Positions 50,481 through 60,560 of a DNA stretch of 64,000 bases are shown one piece after another (position 1 is the stretch's first letter; each line of letters starts with the position of its first letter). A program made the translations under genes and the position numbers. This DNA comes from Gnetum montanum (lineage: Eukaryota; Streptophyta; Gnetopsida; Gnetales; Gnetaceae). The stretch covers positions 1 to 64,000 of the forward strand of contig MNCI01008615.1 of the NCBI GenBank assembly GCA_015680685.1. Reading direction: 5' to 3'. The notes beneath the pieces are model-generated. The model worked only from the letters and a program-made list of their open reading frames with translations. It was not told the origin of the DNA and ran no database searches.

Positions 50481-51177
50481 TGGCCGGTTCCTTCGTATAA
50501 AAAATAATAATAAACTTTCGTCAAAAATAATTATAGTCTCCTCTTTTTCTTTGACAAAGATACAATAGTCTGTCATGACTTTAAATTGACGTGCCTAGCC
50601 CAAAATGGCTTTTAAATAGAGTACAGTGCACCATCAATTTACCAAAATTTTGTTACGTCATTATCGTTCACATTTGGCAAGTTACAATGTTCATTTCATA
50701 TTTTGTTAGACACAGTTCCGATTTACATTTACGTTCACAAAGAAACTCGAAAAGGAAAAACAAAATATATAAATATATGTAATACGGAGTGTTAGCACAG
50801 CAATAGAATAACTGCATATTACACCATGATCATGTTACATTTGTCTTCATACATTCCAAAACCAACAAAAAAATAACAAACTAGCAAAGAAATGGCAAGG
50901 TTGATAAGACCAACAAGCTAAATCATGCACTAGTGTTAGGAGGGGGGTTGGTCTCCAAAATCCTCTACGTCATTAGCTCCCATCCCACTAGGGCCAACCT
51001 CATCACCACCATGTCCCTGTCACGAAGAGGAAACAAAAAAACAAAATGAGTAAATGCACAAAAAAATAGGTAAAAGAGAGCAAAAATACTAAAGAGAAAT
51101 GATGACTAAAAGAAATAAAATAATGTGAGCAATAAAATACTCATAGGTGGGGAAGGCCTGAGATTAGCCTCTAGGTG
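50481..51177. other. Spacer between repeat cluster 1 and antisense cargo
   Basis: AT-rich, with no supported coding region in either direction. The short open frames at 50591-50782 (+) and 50576-50343 (-) have no known motif. Confidence 0.4.
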
Positions 51178-51510
51178 TCATAGAATCTCTTCTTTAGACA
51201 TGCATGTCCAGTCCTTCTCGAGTTTGAGGTCAATGTTAGCCAAGGTTTTACCCTTGTCCACGGAAGACCAAGAGGGGCGCTCAAGAGAAAACATACTTGT
51301 TGAAGCCTCCCCAGAGGCAGTGGTAATGGATCTCTTAGGAGACCTCTCCATTTCTATATCTTCAAAAAACTTCTCATAGGAAGAGCATAAACCTAACCCC
51401 TCCACAAACATCTCCAACCTGCGACGTTCCAGTGATTCCTCTTTCAACCATTTTTTATATTGATGCTTATGATCTTTCTGATCTTGGCCCCATTTACGTA
51501 CTTTAGACAC
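51178..51510 (-). pseudogene. Antisense gene, 3'-terminal piece
   Basis: Open for 110 codons: MSKVRKWGQDQKDHKHQYKK, then Lys/Glu/Arg-rich, ending WTCMSKEEIL. Mostly helical and charged. Whether an intron joins it to 52017 is not clear; 51520-52010 shows no convincing acceptor choice. Confidence 0.5.
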
Positions 51511-52016
51511 AAAGGACTTCTAGTCATGGCACTTTCTATTTAATAAATCCATATGGGCCCTCTGTTCGGCCAAATCTCAAATCACCTACACCTTGCTATT
51601 CAAGCCTACCCAATAACATGCATAGGTGATCTCAGATGTACACCATGTACTATCACCTACCAACCTAGCAGAGGAAAAATCATAACGGGCTTGCAAGTCA
51701 TTCCTCTCCTCTATCACATTCCCCATATTTTCCTTCAATGATTGAATTTCAAGCCATAACTTTTCAATTAAGTGCCTGCAGGTCTAGAGAGATTTAGCAT
51801 TTGGGACAACACAACCCGAAACCGCATCATAAATCCCTCTCAGGATCTACTCAATATCTCTGGGCAGTTCTGGGAGACCATCAATATGGGTAGCCTCGGA
51901 AGGACTCCATTGAAGCTTCACACCTACAAGTACAAACATTATGTATATAATCCAACCAGAGACCTCCAATAGGTACAAAAACGCAATGAACTCAGGCACT
52001 TAGTATAAGTACACAC

Positions 52017-52214
52017 CTAATTCAAGATTAGCCTGTCTCAGACAAGCAACAACATCATTGACAATGCCAGTAACAAGGTCTACTTTATTGGGCATCTTAG
52101 GCCATGGCGTCAATGGATCAGTGGATATTGAATCTATATGAGAAGGCATCTCAATTAGGGCCTCAAACTCCGACCCACTCGCCTGAGATGTAGGTGCTTT
52201 AGGTACCTCAGCAT
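52017..52214 (-). pseudogene. Antisense gene exon, NAEVPKAPTS part
   Basis: It begins after an acceptor CATACATAG and reads AEVPKAPTSQASGSEFEAL to LRQANLELG, then a donor GTGTGT at 52016. Joining to the exon ending at 52305 is in frame (phase 1). Confidence 0.65.
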
Positions 52215-52304
52215 CTATGTATGATGTCAAGAAAAGCCATGATAATCAAAACAATGCATAAAACTAAGAAGATACAAAATGCAGATCAAACTAACAAGAC
52301 TTAC

Positions 52305-52601
52305 CAAGTGGCCCTTTGCTGGTTAGCTCAGGCGGATCACCAAGGTGTAGAGACCCATCAAAGAAACCATTAAAAACACCTTTCTCCTCGCTTGAGTGCT
52401 TAAGGGCATCTAAAGCCTCAGCAAGTGTACCTGCCATGGTACTCATTTCATCCTCTTCCTGTAAGACAGGAACGGCCTCAACTGCTTCTTCCCTCGTATC
52501 TTCCTCTTCATTACACCCAGTGGTGACTGTTTCAAGTTCACCCATTAGAGCTAATTCCTCCCTCTTCCTCTCGGGGGTATCCTTTGTTAGCACCAATAAA
52601 T
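52305..52601 (-). pseudogene. Antisense gene exon, acidic
   Basis: It reads LTKDTPERKREELALMGELE, then an acidic stretch (NEEEDTREEAVEAV) and LTSKGPLG before a donor GTAAGT at 52304. The start at 52601 follows AACTTTTAG; the join from 52675 is phase 1 and in frame. Confidence 0.7.
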
Positions 52602-52674
52602 CTAAAAGTTAGCATGACATAATACGCATACATATTTAAGTAAATAAGTAAATTGAAAAAGTGATAAAAGTTAC

Positions 52675-53769
52675 CCACTCTTGGCAAGGTGAATCGAATC
52701 TTCTTAGCCTTCAGCAGCCTCACCTCTATGGTAGGATCTCTCATATGCTCACCTCTTCTCACCTTAGCCTTGGCCTTCTCGACGGTCTCCNGATGCTTAC
52801 CTCTTCTCACCTTAGCCTTGGCCTTCTCAACGGTCTCTTGGATTAAGTGCTCAGCTCTCCTAACACTTGTGTGCAGTTGGGGTGGATCCAACCCCAGGCT
52901 ATCACACGAATGATGGGAATGACTTGCTACGCCCCCTGTTGTGACAGAGACTGACTCCTCGATGCCTTCAGGTGGATCTTGGCATCTAGTGGTGTCAAAT
53001 AGGTAACAGATCTAGGGGCGAGACAACTGTGAACAGTCCCTTAACACATAATGGATATCTCTATAAACCACTAAGAACTTAGCAAACCTACGGAGATAGC
53101 CTGCAAAAAAGGCAAAGATGAAGTGGCACCTAGCATCAACATTAGATCGTAGCCTGATGATCTCTCCACAGAGACCCAATACAAGGAACTGCACCTAATC
53201 ATAATGCATACTAGTCTCTAAGACTGAATGCATAACATGTGTAGACTCCACCCCAAGACTTCTTGTTTGGGAAAGAGACTTAGGAAACACTTGAGCTCTA
53301 AAGAGTGGGTACAGAAAGTTTACCTCCGCCAAGCAAGTATCATCCTACATGGTGAAGCTCTTAGGACCTCGTGATACACCTAGCCAGTCTTCAAGTTCCT
53401 TGATCACATGCCCCTCTCTAGTTATCCTATCTACCGCCACCTTAACACCATACACTAGCACGCCAAAGAGATCGGAAAAGAATTCAGCGATGAGGTGGAA
53501 GGACACCTTCACTCCCTGAACCTATGTAGTAAAATAGGAGACGTCATCATCAAAAGAGTCAATGATGGCAACCATTTCAGTCATGGGAACATTAGGAGTC
53601 AAGGCAGTAAGGAAGTCCAACAGGCCTACGTGGGTAAGATGGCTGATGATTTGTTCGGGTGCCTTCTTGTGCAACCACCGTTGTGACTCCTCTGTCTCTC
53701 CAAACTTCATACAGAGGGTAGCCTCAGTGTGCTCGGATATGACGGTAACCTCATCAAGGGGAATGGTTG
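52675..53769 (-). pseudogene. Antisense gene, large middle exon
   Basis: It starts after the acceptor TTCTACAG at 53770: ATIPLDEVTVISEHTEATLC, then WLHKKAPEQIISHLTHVGLL. It goes on through several TAG stops to LGLCGEIIRLRSNVDARCHF and YLRRFAKFLVVYRDIHYVLR, and ends KKIRFTLPRVG before the donor at 52674. A 16-codon tandem repeat (ETVEKAKAKVRRG) lies at 52837-52751. The segment VQGVKVSFHLIAEFFSDLFG (about 53518-53459) recalls the lead region of plant retroelement-associated mobile-domain proteins and the accessory ORF at 29910. That likeness is weak. Confidence 0.6.
52751..52837 (-). repeat. 48-bp direct duplication around a single N
   Basis: The 39 bases at 52751-52789 recur at 52799-52837 with one change; an N sits at 52791. 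The period of 48 keeps the antisense frame. This could be a true 16-residue repeat or an assembly join. Confidence 0.8.
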
Positions 53770-53869
53770 CTGTAGAAAAGACACAAGAGACATTGAGAAA
53801 AAAAATCAAGAACATACTAAGCAATGATTTAACAAAAATGAAAATCAAGCCTGGAACACAATCATTTAC

Positions 53870-54141
53870 CACTAGCAAATGGAGTAGGTACACTTGTTGC
53901 AGGGTCAATCGTTTGAGGAAAAATGGGCCCATCAGGAGAACAATCCTCATGTAGCCAGCCATGAACTTGATAACATTCAAAGGCCCTAGAGAACTTCCTA
54001 GGATAATTGACGATAGCATCCTTGGTCTAGACTAGCACCGCAGCACGAAGAATGGGGCCCATCATGAACTCCTCCAAGGCTTTGCGTGCTCTGGCAAGTC
54101 CACTATCAGCCTCATGCAATCCATGCTTGGAAAAATGGGGC
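53870..54141 (-). pseudogene. Antisense gene exon between two introns
   Basis: It follows the acceptor CTTTCTTTCGCAG and reads HFSKHGLHEADSGLARARKA, then LEEFMMGPILRAAVLV, one TAG stop, and FECYQVHGWLHEDCSPDGPI to PTPFASG. The donor GTAAATG at 53869 gives a 100-base intron (to 53770); the join is phase 1 and in frame. Confidence 0.7.
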
Positions 54142-54379
54142 CTGCGAAAGAAAGAGTGTACACATGTAAACAATGATTATAATGCTAAGAGATTCAAAGT
54201 TAATACACGTATAAAAGAGCATACTTGTCTACTCGGTATACTGTTCCAGGCGGATTTTGGAACAGTGTATGTACACAGAAAGCTAGAAATAGTGTGCTAC
54301 TACTACTATAATGGTTGCAAGATGGCAATCCCCACACACGAGTTAAAGAGTGTGTAGATCTAGGACCTTTGGGAACACC

Positions 54380-54920
54380 TCCCTCGACTGCATATAGTCC
54401 CTCATCTATGTCAACAATGAAAGCTAACACACCTCGTGTTGAGCTAGCCAACATGGTCTCAACAATGTCACAAGTCAGCTGCTCACTCACATGAGACCAT
54501 ATGACAACGCTAAAATTTTGTAGAATAAATGATAAAAAGGCACCAACATTCAGATGAAACCATATTACGTGCACCCCGATTCGCATGTCATAACTGGCCA
54601 TTTTCTATTCCAAAGGGCCAAACCAAGATAGCACACCAACAAGTTCAACCATAAGGAGAAAAGGCTTAGGCCCCCTGCATAAAGCCAAAACCTCAAGTAA
54701 CTAACTTAAAACATGTAAAACCTATAAATTGAAAACAAGAAAATAAAACCCAACAAGTACCTAACATTCAATGCACACACAAGCTCACCCCTTGGGACAA
54801 GAACTCCAATACTTGTTTGGTGCATCTAACGCTCAATGGGGAACATTGGAATCCACCAGGCAACACCAATCTTAAAACGACAATGTTTGCAAAAAAATCA
54901 CCATAATGGTTCAAGTTACC
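54380..54920 (-). pseudogene. Antisense gene, FCP1/NIF-like HAD phosphatase part
   Basis: NIF-domain phosphatases start with a D-x-D-G-T/V loop and have a later W-S/T motif. Here the exon before 54789 ends NKYWSSCPK. A GT-AG intron (54788-54675, 114 bases) joins it in frame to GPKPFLLMVELVGVLSWFG, where both expected Asp are changed (V-E-L-V-G). After one TAG stop, HLNVGAFLSFILQNFSVVIW plus SHVSEQL follows, which matches the RPG-x-x-FL...F-x-V-x-IWS segment of that family. The phosphatase would be dead. The family call rests on these motif positions and is moderately sure. Confidence 0.5.
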
Positions 54921-56089
54921 AAAAATCATCACATCCGCAAGTGGAAAGTATCACATAGTTCATGCTATTTTAAATCTTGTAGCTCACACTGCACATAAAA
55001 GGAGCTCATGCTACGCATCGTAAATCAATTGTGTTACAATTGGAGACGACAGTAACCAACGATAAAGGTAACTCACGCTGCAGAGGGTTACCCACGCTAT
55101 AGAGAGGGTTACTCACATAGAGAAGGTTACTCACGCTGCAGAAGGGTCACTCACGCTATAGAAGGGTCACTCATGCTACAGAGGGGTACTCATGCTACAG
55201 AAGAAACTAGTAATGCTGCAACTGTAACTGAAGACAACAAGCTACGCTACAAGGCAGCCACTAACGCTATCAACAGTAGTTCATCACACCAAAACAAACC
55301 CTCACGCTATTAAGCAATAGGAATTACTGGCACTGTAACAAGGACAGTCACTCATGCTGCCCTTATCCACAATTGATTCACTTATGCTAAAAATTAGATA
55401 CAGTAACCCACGATGAAAAGAGGGAAAACATTGAGTAATCACACTCAAATTAACAATGCACATGCTCATGCTGCAGTAAGAATCAATCATCCACATCCTG
55501 GTTTGGAGGCTAGCAAATCACGTCGTGGTCTAAAAGGTCCTGGAACAAGCTATATTGTGAACAGCCCTACAACTAGCACGATGCAGCCCTGCAACTAACG
55601 CTAGGGACACAGCCCTATAACTTATGCTACAGTAAATAGTAATTCAAAACCCTGGTTCTTCCAACCCAAAATGCAGCAAAAAATACCCAAAACGTGGTAG
55701 TCCTTGCAACTCACGCTGCCTATGGGCATGCCCCATGTTGCTCACACTAACCCAAAACTAACAGCAGGAATCAAAATAGTAGCCCCAAATTCAGAATTGA
55801 AACAAAAATGCATCAAAACATAACCAAAAAATGCATCAAAACTACAACAAAAATGTACTAAATGTGATTGTTTTAGGGCCACTCATGCTGCAATCTTAGG
55901 GGAACTCATACTATAATCACGAATCAAAATGAAACACAAACACCCTGGAACGTAGGGAGGAAATGCAATCACTCTCAGAAATCGCTCACAAACACCAAAA
56001 ATCTGCGACTCCCATAACTCACGCTGCTACTCGTTGACGTTACACCACACAAAATAAAAAAAATAGAAAAAGAGAAAACAAAAATAAAC
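54920..56089 (-). other. First intron of the antisense gene, with CACGCTG repeats
   Basis: Non-coding. Words ACTCACGCTGCAGAGGGT, CTCACGCTATAGAAGGGTCA and similar are repeated about every 22-27 bases at 55060-55200, then spread out to about 56340. The first exon ends ACCCTATGCAA before GTTTATTTTTG at 56089. The acceptor near 54900 is not certain. Confidence 0.55.
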
Positions 56090-56223
56090 TTGCATAGGGT
56101 TCCAACCGATAAAGAAATCTTAGGTTGTGGAAGGCGTTGGATCAGTTCCTCGCTCTCCTCCACAAACGCCAAGCTTTCCTGCTTCTTCCCTTTTCCCCGT
56201 TCTTGCTTTCCCTTAGCCTTCAT
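56090..56223 (-). pseudogene. Antisense gene, first exon
   Basis: The ATG at 56223 starts MKAKGKQERGKGKKQ, a basic stretch that looks like a nuclear localisation signal, then LAFVEESEELIQRLPQPK to SVGTLC before the GT at 56089. It is open from the start to the donor. In-frame codons continue upstream of the ATG, so the true start could lie further 5'. Confidence 0.55.
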
Positions 56224-56575
56224 CCTATTTACACTGTGTCTTTCCAGTTGTTCACATTTCAGATGCAGTGTTGGGTTTCTGTAACTCACGCTATGCACTA
56301 GTCCTCTAACTCATGCTACACCTAGTTACTTACGCTTACGCCACACTTGGTGCCATTTTATCTCATTTTGTAGTCATGTGGTGCCTCATCCTTTATCCTC
56401 TTATTTTATTCTATTTTATTTGATTCTTGTGCTCCTGAAGTAGCTAATTTTTTATTTCTCTCATATTTATTAACCTTTGCAAAATAACCCATGCATTTAG
56501 ACAAAAATCCATAAAAAATTCAACAATCACGAAAAAATCATAATACTTTTATATACTTGGAACATGACTGGCAGA

Positions 56576-56660
56576 CGGCCCAGCATGGCCTTAAATTACC
56601 ACACCTGGCATGGGCAAGGCCTAAAACTGTCAAGCATCCATATATGACGATAAACTATTC
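56576..56660 (+). repeat. Repeat cluster 2, before RT
   Basis: ATGGCCTTAAATTACC (56585), AAGGCCTAAAACTGTC (56616) and ATGACGATAAACTATT (56644) follow one another at about 30-base spacing. It is the same word family as clusters 1 and 3. Confidence 0.7.
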
Positions 56661-56839
56661 GTCGCATGCCTTTATTGCATTAAGACATAGAAATTAACTT
56701 TACAAGAAATTGCAACTTACCCTTGCTCACGTGCCTCCCCATTTAATTGGTAGGGGCATACACATGGATAGCAAGCGCCTCTTTTCACCATTGTCTATCA
56801 ATGGACCACATGGGGCCATTCAATGAGAAGTCAACCTAG

Positions 56840-57950
56840 AATCCATTGATCTAGACTCATCATCAATTTATGAAAATTTCGTGGCATCCACTTGAGGAAC
56901 ATCAGACTGCTTTGAGGATATGACTAAAACTTTGGACTTAGAAGCCGACAACATCACTAAGGATCCCCTCGTTGAATTCCCCATCACCATGTCTAGTGGC
57001 AACCTTAAAACATTAAAATTAAGTACTCTACTAAATCCACAAATTGTCAATGACATTACACAAGTGCTGAAGAATAATATCAAAAATTTTGCTTGGTGGT
57101 ATACCGATATGCCAAGATTGGACCCTCGCATCATCCAACATAACATCATCCTCAATGAAAAACTTAGACCAGTAAAGTACAAAGCACGAAAGGTTAGGCC
57201 TGAGGTAGCGTTGGTAGTTTGTAACGAAATCATGAAGCTCTATCAGGCCAGTTTCATTCGGGCTATTGATTATGCCAATTGGGTATCCAACATTGTTGTA
57301 GTCCCTAAGAAGAACAGCAGCATTCGCATATGTATTGACTTCCGTAATCTCAAGATAGCCACTATAAAGGATGACTTCCTGCTACCCAGTATCGATTAAC
57401 TCATTGACTCAACCACTAGGCACGCATTATTATCTTTTATGGACAGATTCTCGAGATACAACCAAATCAGGATCAATCCTGAACACCAACTTAGGACGAC
57501 CTTCATGACACCTTCGGGCATGTTCTGTTATACAATGATGTCATTCAATCTCAAAAATGTGGGTGCCACATATCAATGGGAAATGACATATATATTTAAT
57601 GATTACATGCTTGATTTTTTGAATGATTATGTAGACGACATCGCAGTCAAGTCCAAAATAATCTAACAACACGCAAAGCACCTAAACTTGGTACTCAAAT
57701 GTTGTCTCAAATACGACCTTATGCTTAACCCAAAGAAATGCATCTTTGGGGTTAAGATGGGAAAAATGCTTGGCTTCATAGTCTTCAAAATAGGTATACG
57801 AGTATACCTCAATAAGGTTAAAGCAATAACTAGTATGCAACTACCTAGGAACCTTACTGAATTACGCAGTCTGCAAGGTAGATTGCAATTCATCAAACGC
57901 TTTATCACGAAGCTAATTGATAAGTTGAAACCCATGAAGTATTTACTGCA
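56840..57950 (+). pseudogene. Reverse transcriptase of the Tat/Ogre-like element
   Basis: This copies element RNA into DNA. Visible parts: LNEKLRPVKYKARKVRPEVA (57150-57210), ANWVSNIVVVPKKNSSIRIC and IDFRNLKIATIKDDFLLP (57270-57390), a stop at a Gln position after SID (57398), MDRFSRYNQIRINPEHQLRT (57439), and the polymerase motif DYVDDIAVKS (57628-57657), in which YVDD is intact. The thumb follows with LMLNPKKCIFGVKMGKMLGF. Stops at 57398 and 57664 and others inactivate it. The N-terminal lead (56850-57140) contains LVEFPITMSSGNLKTLKLST. Confidence 0.93.
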
Positions 57951-58500
57951 AAAGAACGTCCATTTTCAATGGACTCAACAGTGCCAAGAAGCCTTTGAAA
58001 ACATAAAAATGGAGTTGGCTCAACTGCCAACAGTTCATCCCTTACAAAGCGATAAACCTTTTTACATCTACCTTACCACATCTGATTCATTGATTGCGTC
58101 CATGCTTTACCAAAAATGAGAAGATGGAGCCAAGATCCCCATTTACTATGTAATCCATGCCTTAACTACCTACGAACAACAATACAATGATGTGGAGAGA
58201 TCGTGTCTCACCCTAGTCTTTTCCTTAAAAAAGTGACGGCATTATCTTTTCCGTAATCAAGTCTATACCATTTGCAAAGACAACATGCTACAAGCTATCA
58301 CCAACAACATCTATGAATCAAGTAGGATAGCTAGATGGAAGGTGATGATTGTAGAGTTTGACCTACACTATGTTGCTCAATCCTCCACTAAGGGTCAAGC
58401 AATAGCCAATCAGTTGACTGCATCACCAACACAAGATCAAGTGATAATCAACCTTGAATTCCCTGACAAAGATATTAACAACATAGACGTAGTGCCCTAA
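57951..58500 (+). pseudogene. RNase H of the Tat/Ogre-like element
   Basis: It follows RT: HFQWTQQCQEAFENIKMEL (57963-58019), then KPFYIYLTTSDSLIASMLYQ, a TGA stop at a CpG Arg-type codon (58117-58119), IPIYYVIHALTTYEQQYNDV and LTLVFSLKK (stop), then DNMLQAITNNIYESSRIARW and FDLHYVAQSSTKGQAIANQL (58350-58410). It would degrade the RNA strand of the hybrid. It is decayed but in regular order. Confidence 0.88.
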
Positions 58501-58890
58501 AATTACGATGCAATCTTGTACTTTGATAGAGCATCCACCTCCCGAGGGGGAAGTGCTGCAGTAGTCATAACATATCCCTTGAAAGAAATTGACCCCTTTG
58601 CCTATCGACTAAACTTCCCTTGCACCAACAATATGGTGGAGTACGAAGGTCTTCTTAGAGGTCTTATAGTGGCACTAACTTCAGGAATCACATGTCTTGT
58701 AGTTCGAGGTGACTCACAATTAGTAATCAATTAAGTCATAGAGATCTACGCATGCAAAGCTCCACATTTGCAACTATACTGTGACCTAACTAAACACCTG
58801 CTAAAATAGATGGTCAACGTAGACGTGCAACATATTCCTAGGAACGAAAATATCATTGCCACCACACTTGCCACACTAGCCTTGAACATG
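58501..58890 (+). pseudogene. Second, archaeal-type RNase H
   Basis: LYFDRASTSRGGSAAVVITY (58517-58580), then NNMVEYEGLLRGLIVALTSG and VVRGDSQLVIN (58627-58732), a stop at a Gln position, and HIPRNENIIATTLATLALN near 58830-58890. The three acidic positions D, E and D are present. A second RNase H of this kind after the first is typical of the Tat lineage. Confidence 0.88.
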
Positions 58891-59039
58891 ATACCTGAGA
58901 TGTTCCATGTGTTGCCTAGTTCTATAATAAATTATGCCAAACCTATGATCAATGCACTCGATGCAATACCCATAGCATCCGTCAGCACTACACAAGAAAT
59001 AGAGTGGTACGATGACATAAAAGAGTACCTTCTATGAGG

Positions 59040-60235
59040 CAAACCACCACAACATCTAACGAGTGCTCAAAAATATGCGGTGCGAAAATGCTCTAGGCAA
59101 TATGCATTAATAGGAGACACCTTGTGTTGCAAGTCCTATGAAGGCATCTTGTTGACGTGTGTCAGTAGCATCGACAACCAAACGATCATGGAACAGGTTC
59201 ACGAAGGATTGTGTGGAGGGCATATAGCACCCAAAGCAATGGCAACGAAAATTAGACGTTTGGGCTATTACTGGCCACACATGGAGTACAATTGCTTCTC
59301 TAGGGTTAGGAAATGCAACATTTGCCAAAGGCATGATAACCTAATACACGTACCACCTAATGAGTTTCATACTACGCAAATCACATGGCCATTCCAAAAA
59401 TGGGGATTAGACATCATTGGGTCGATAACACCACCGTCTTCAATAGGACATAGCTTCATCATCACTGCGACCAAATACTTCACCAAATGGGTAGAAGCTA
59501 TTCCCCTTATGAAAACCATATCCAAACATGTTTGCAACTTCATATTAGAAAACATTGTAACCCACTTTGGTATCCCAATGACCATAGTCACCAATAATGG
59601 GCCATAATTTAGTAGTACGGATACTAAAAGCTTTTGTGAAAGACTAGGTATTAAACATTCATTTTCATCACCATATTACCCACAGAGCAATGGTCAAGCA
59701 AAGTCCATGAATAAAACGATCAACATGGTGCTCAAGAAAATGCTGAATCAAAGTAAGAGACGATGGCACGAGTAGTTAATCTATGCATTATGTGCATACC
59801 AAACAACGCACTGAACGTCCATAGGTAAGACACCATATAGCCTGGTATATGGATTTGAAGCTATGTTACCTTTGGAGTTACAGGTTTCCTCATGGTAGAT
59901 AACACTCTCTAGCTTCCTTGATGAAAGCCAGAATAATGAACTACACATCGCTGACCTTGACTCGGTAGAGGAAGAAAGGGTATGAGTGCTTGATCAAATT
60001 GAATGGTACTAAAGATAGCAATGACAATTTCATCAACATAATCCACATAAGAGGCCGATCAAGGAAGGTGACCTAGTTCTCAAGGTGGTCCATGAACACT
60101 CAAAAAAATTCTCAACCAACTAGGAAGGACCTTACTTAGTCACTAAAGCATATGATAATGGGGCATTCCTACATGGACAGAAACGAATTGGCCAATCCTA
60201 CAAATCATGCGTACTTGAAACCATTCTACATCTGA
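59040..60235 (+). pseudogene. Integrase of the Tat/Ogre-like element
   Basis: It would insert the DNA copy. The zinc-binding HHCC region is intact: VHEGLCGGHIAPKAMATKI, then CNICQRH (59197-59334). In the catalytic core the first Asp is present (WGLDIIGSITPP, 59401-59436), but the second position is Asn (TNNGP followed by a stop, 59592-59607) and the third is Lys (SNGQAKSMNKT, 59689-59721), so two of three catalytic acids are lost by G-to-A changes. The C-terminal domain is recognisable at GDLVLKVVHEHSKKF (60070-60114). Confidence 0.92.
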
Positions 60236-60261
60236 TGATCTTAAGGTACGCAACAGTCCTA

Positions 60262-60560
60262 GCATCATGACCTAAAATTGATACCACAAAATAGTCCTAG
60301 AGCTATGACTTAAAACTAGCACCACAGAATGTCCTAGCTTCATGATGGTAAACCGACACCATAGAGCTTTTTCCGACATGACACTAAACTGTCACACTCA
60401 GTCACCAAAGTCCACTACGACTATAAATTGGCTAGCCTCTTCATAGTCTGCCAAGACTATAAACTAGCATTGCATCATCCGCTATGACGATAAACTGGCG
60501 ATGTCCAAAGGATTATGACATAAAACTAATCCACAATAGTCTGCTAAGACTATAAACTGG
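60262..60560 (+). repeat. Repeat cluster 3, after integrase
   Basis: Nine diverged copies of ATGAC-x-ATAAACTGGC start at 60267, 60305, 60342, 60378, 60417, 60453, 60484, 60515 and 60546. The period is 36-39 for the first six and exactly 31 for the last three. Confidence 0.9.

Larger units (their letters stand above)
51178..56223 (-). pseudogene. Antisense multi-exon gene carried inside the retrotransposon
   Basis: A gene remnant opposite to the element's own transcription, lying wholly between protease and RT. From 5' to 3' on the minus strand: a basic first exon with ATG at 56223, a long first intron, an FCP1/NIF-like phosphatase part (about 54920-54380), a middle part of unknown type (54141-52675), an acidic part (52601-52305) and Lys/Glu-rich ends (52214-52017 and about 51510-51178). 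Four introns of 73-114 bases have GT and AG ends, and their removal keeps frame (54788-54675, 53869-53770, 52674-52602, 52304-52215). Stops are mostly TAG at Gln positions. Introns survive because the element's sense transcript cannot splice them. The source gene is not known. Confidence 0.75.

Noticed and set aside
53562-53954. 130-codon plus-strand open frame and other plus-strand frames at 51000-54400
   Set aside because: They are complements of antisense exons with recognisable splice borders; no sense-strand domain is visible.
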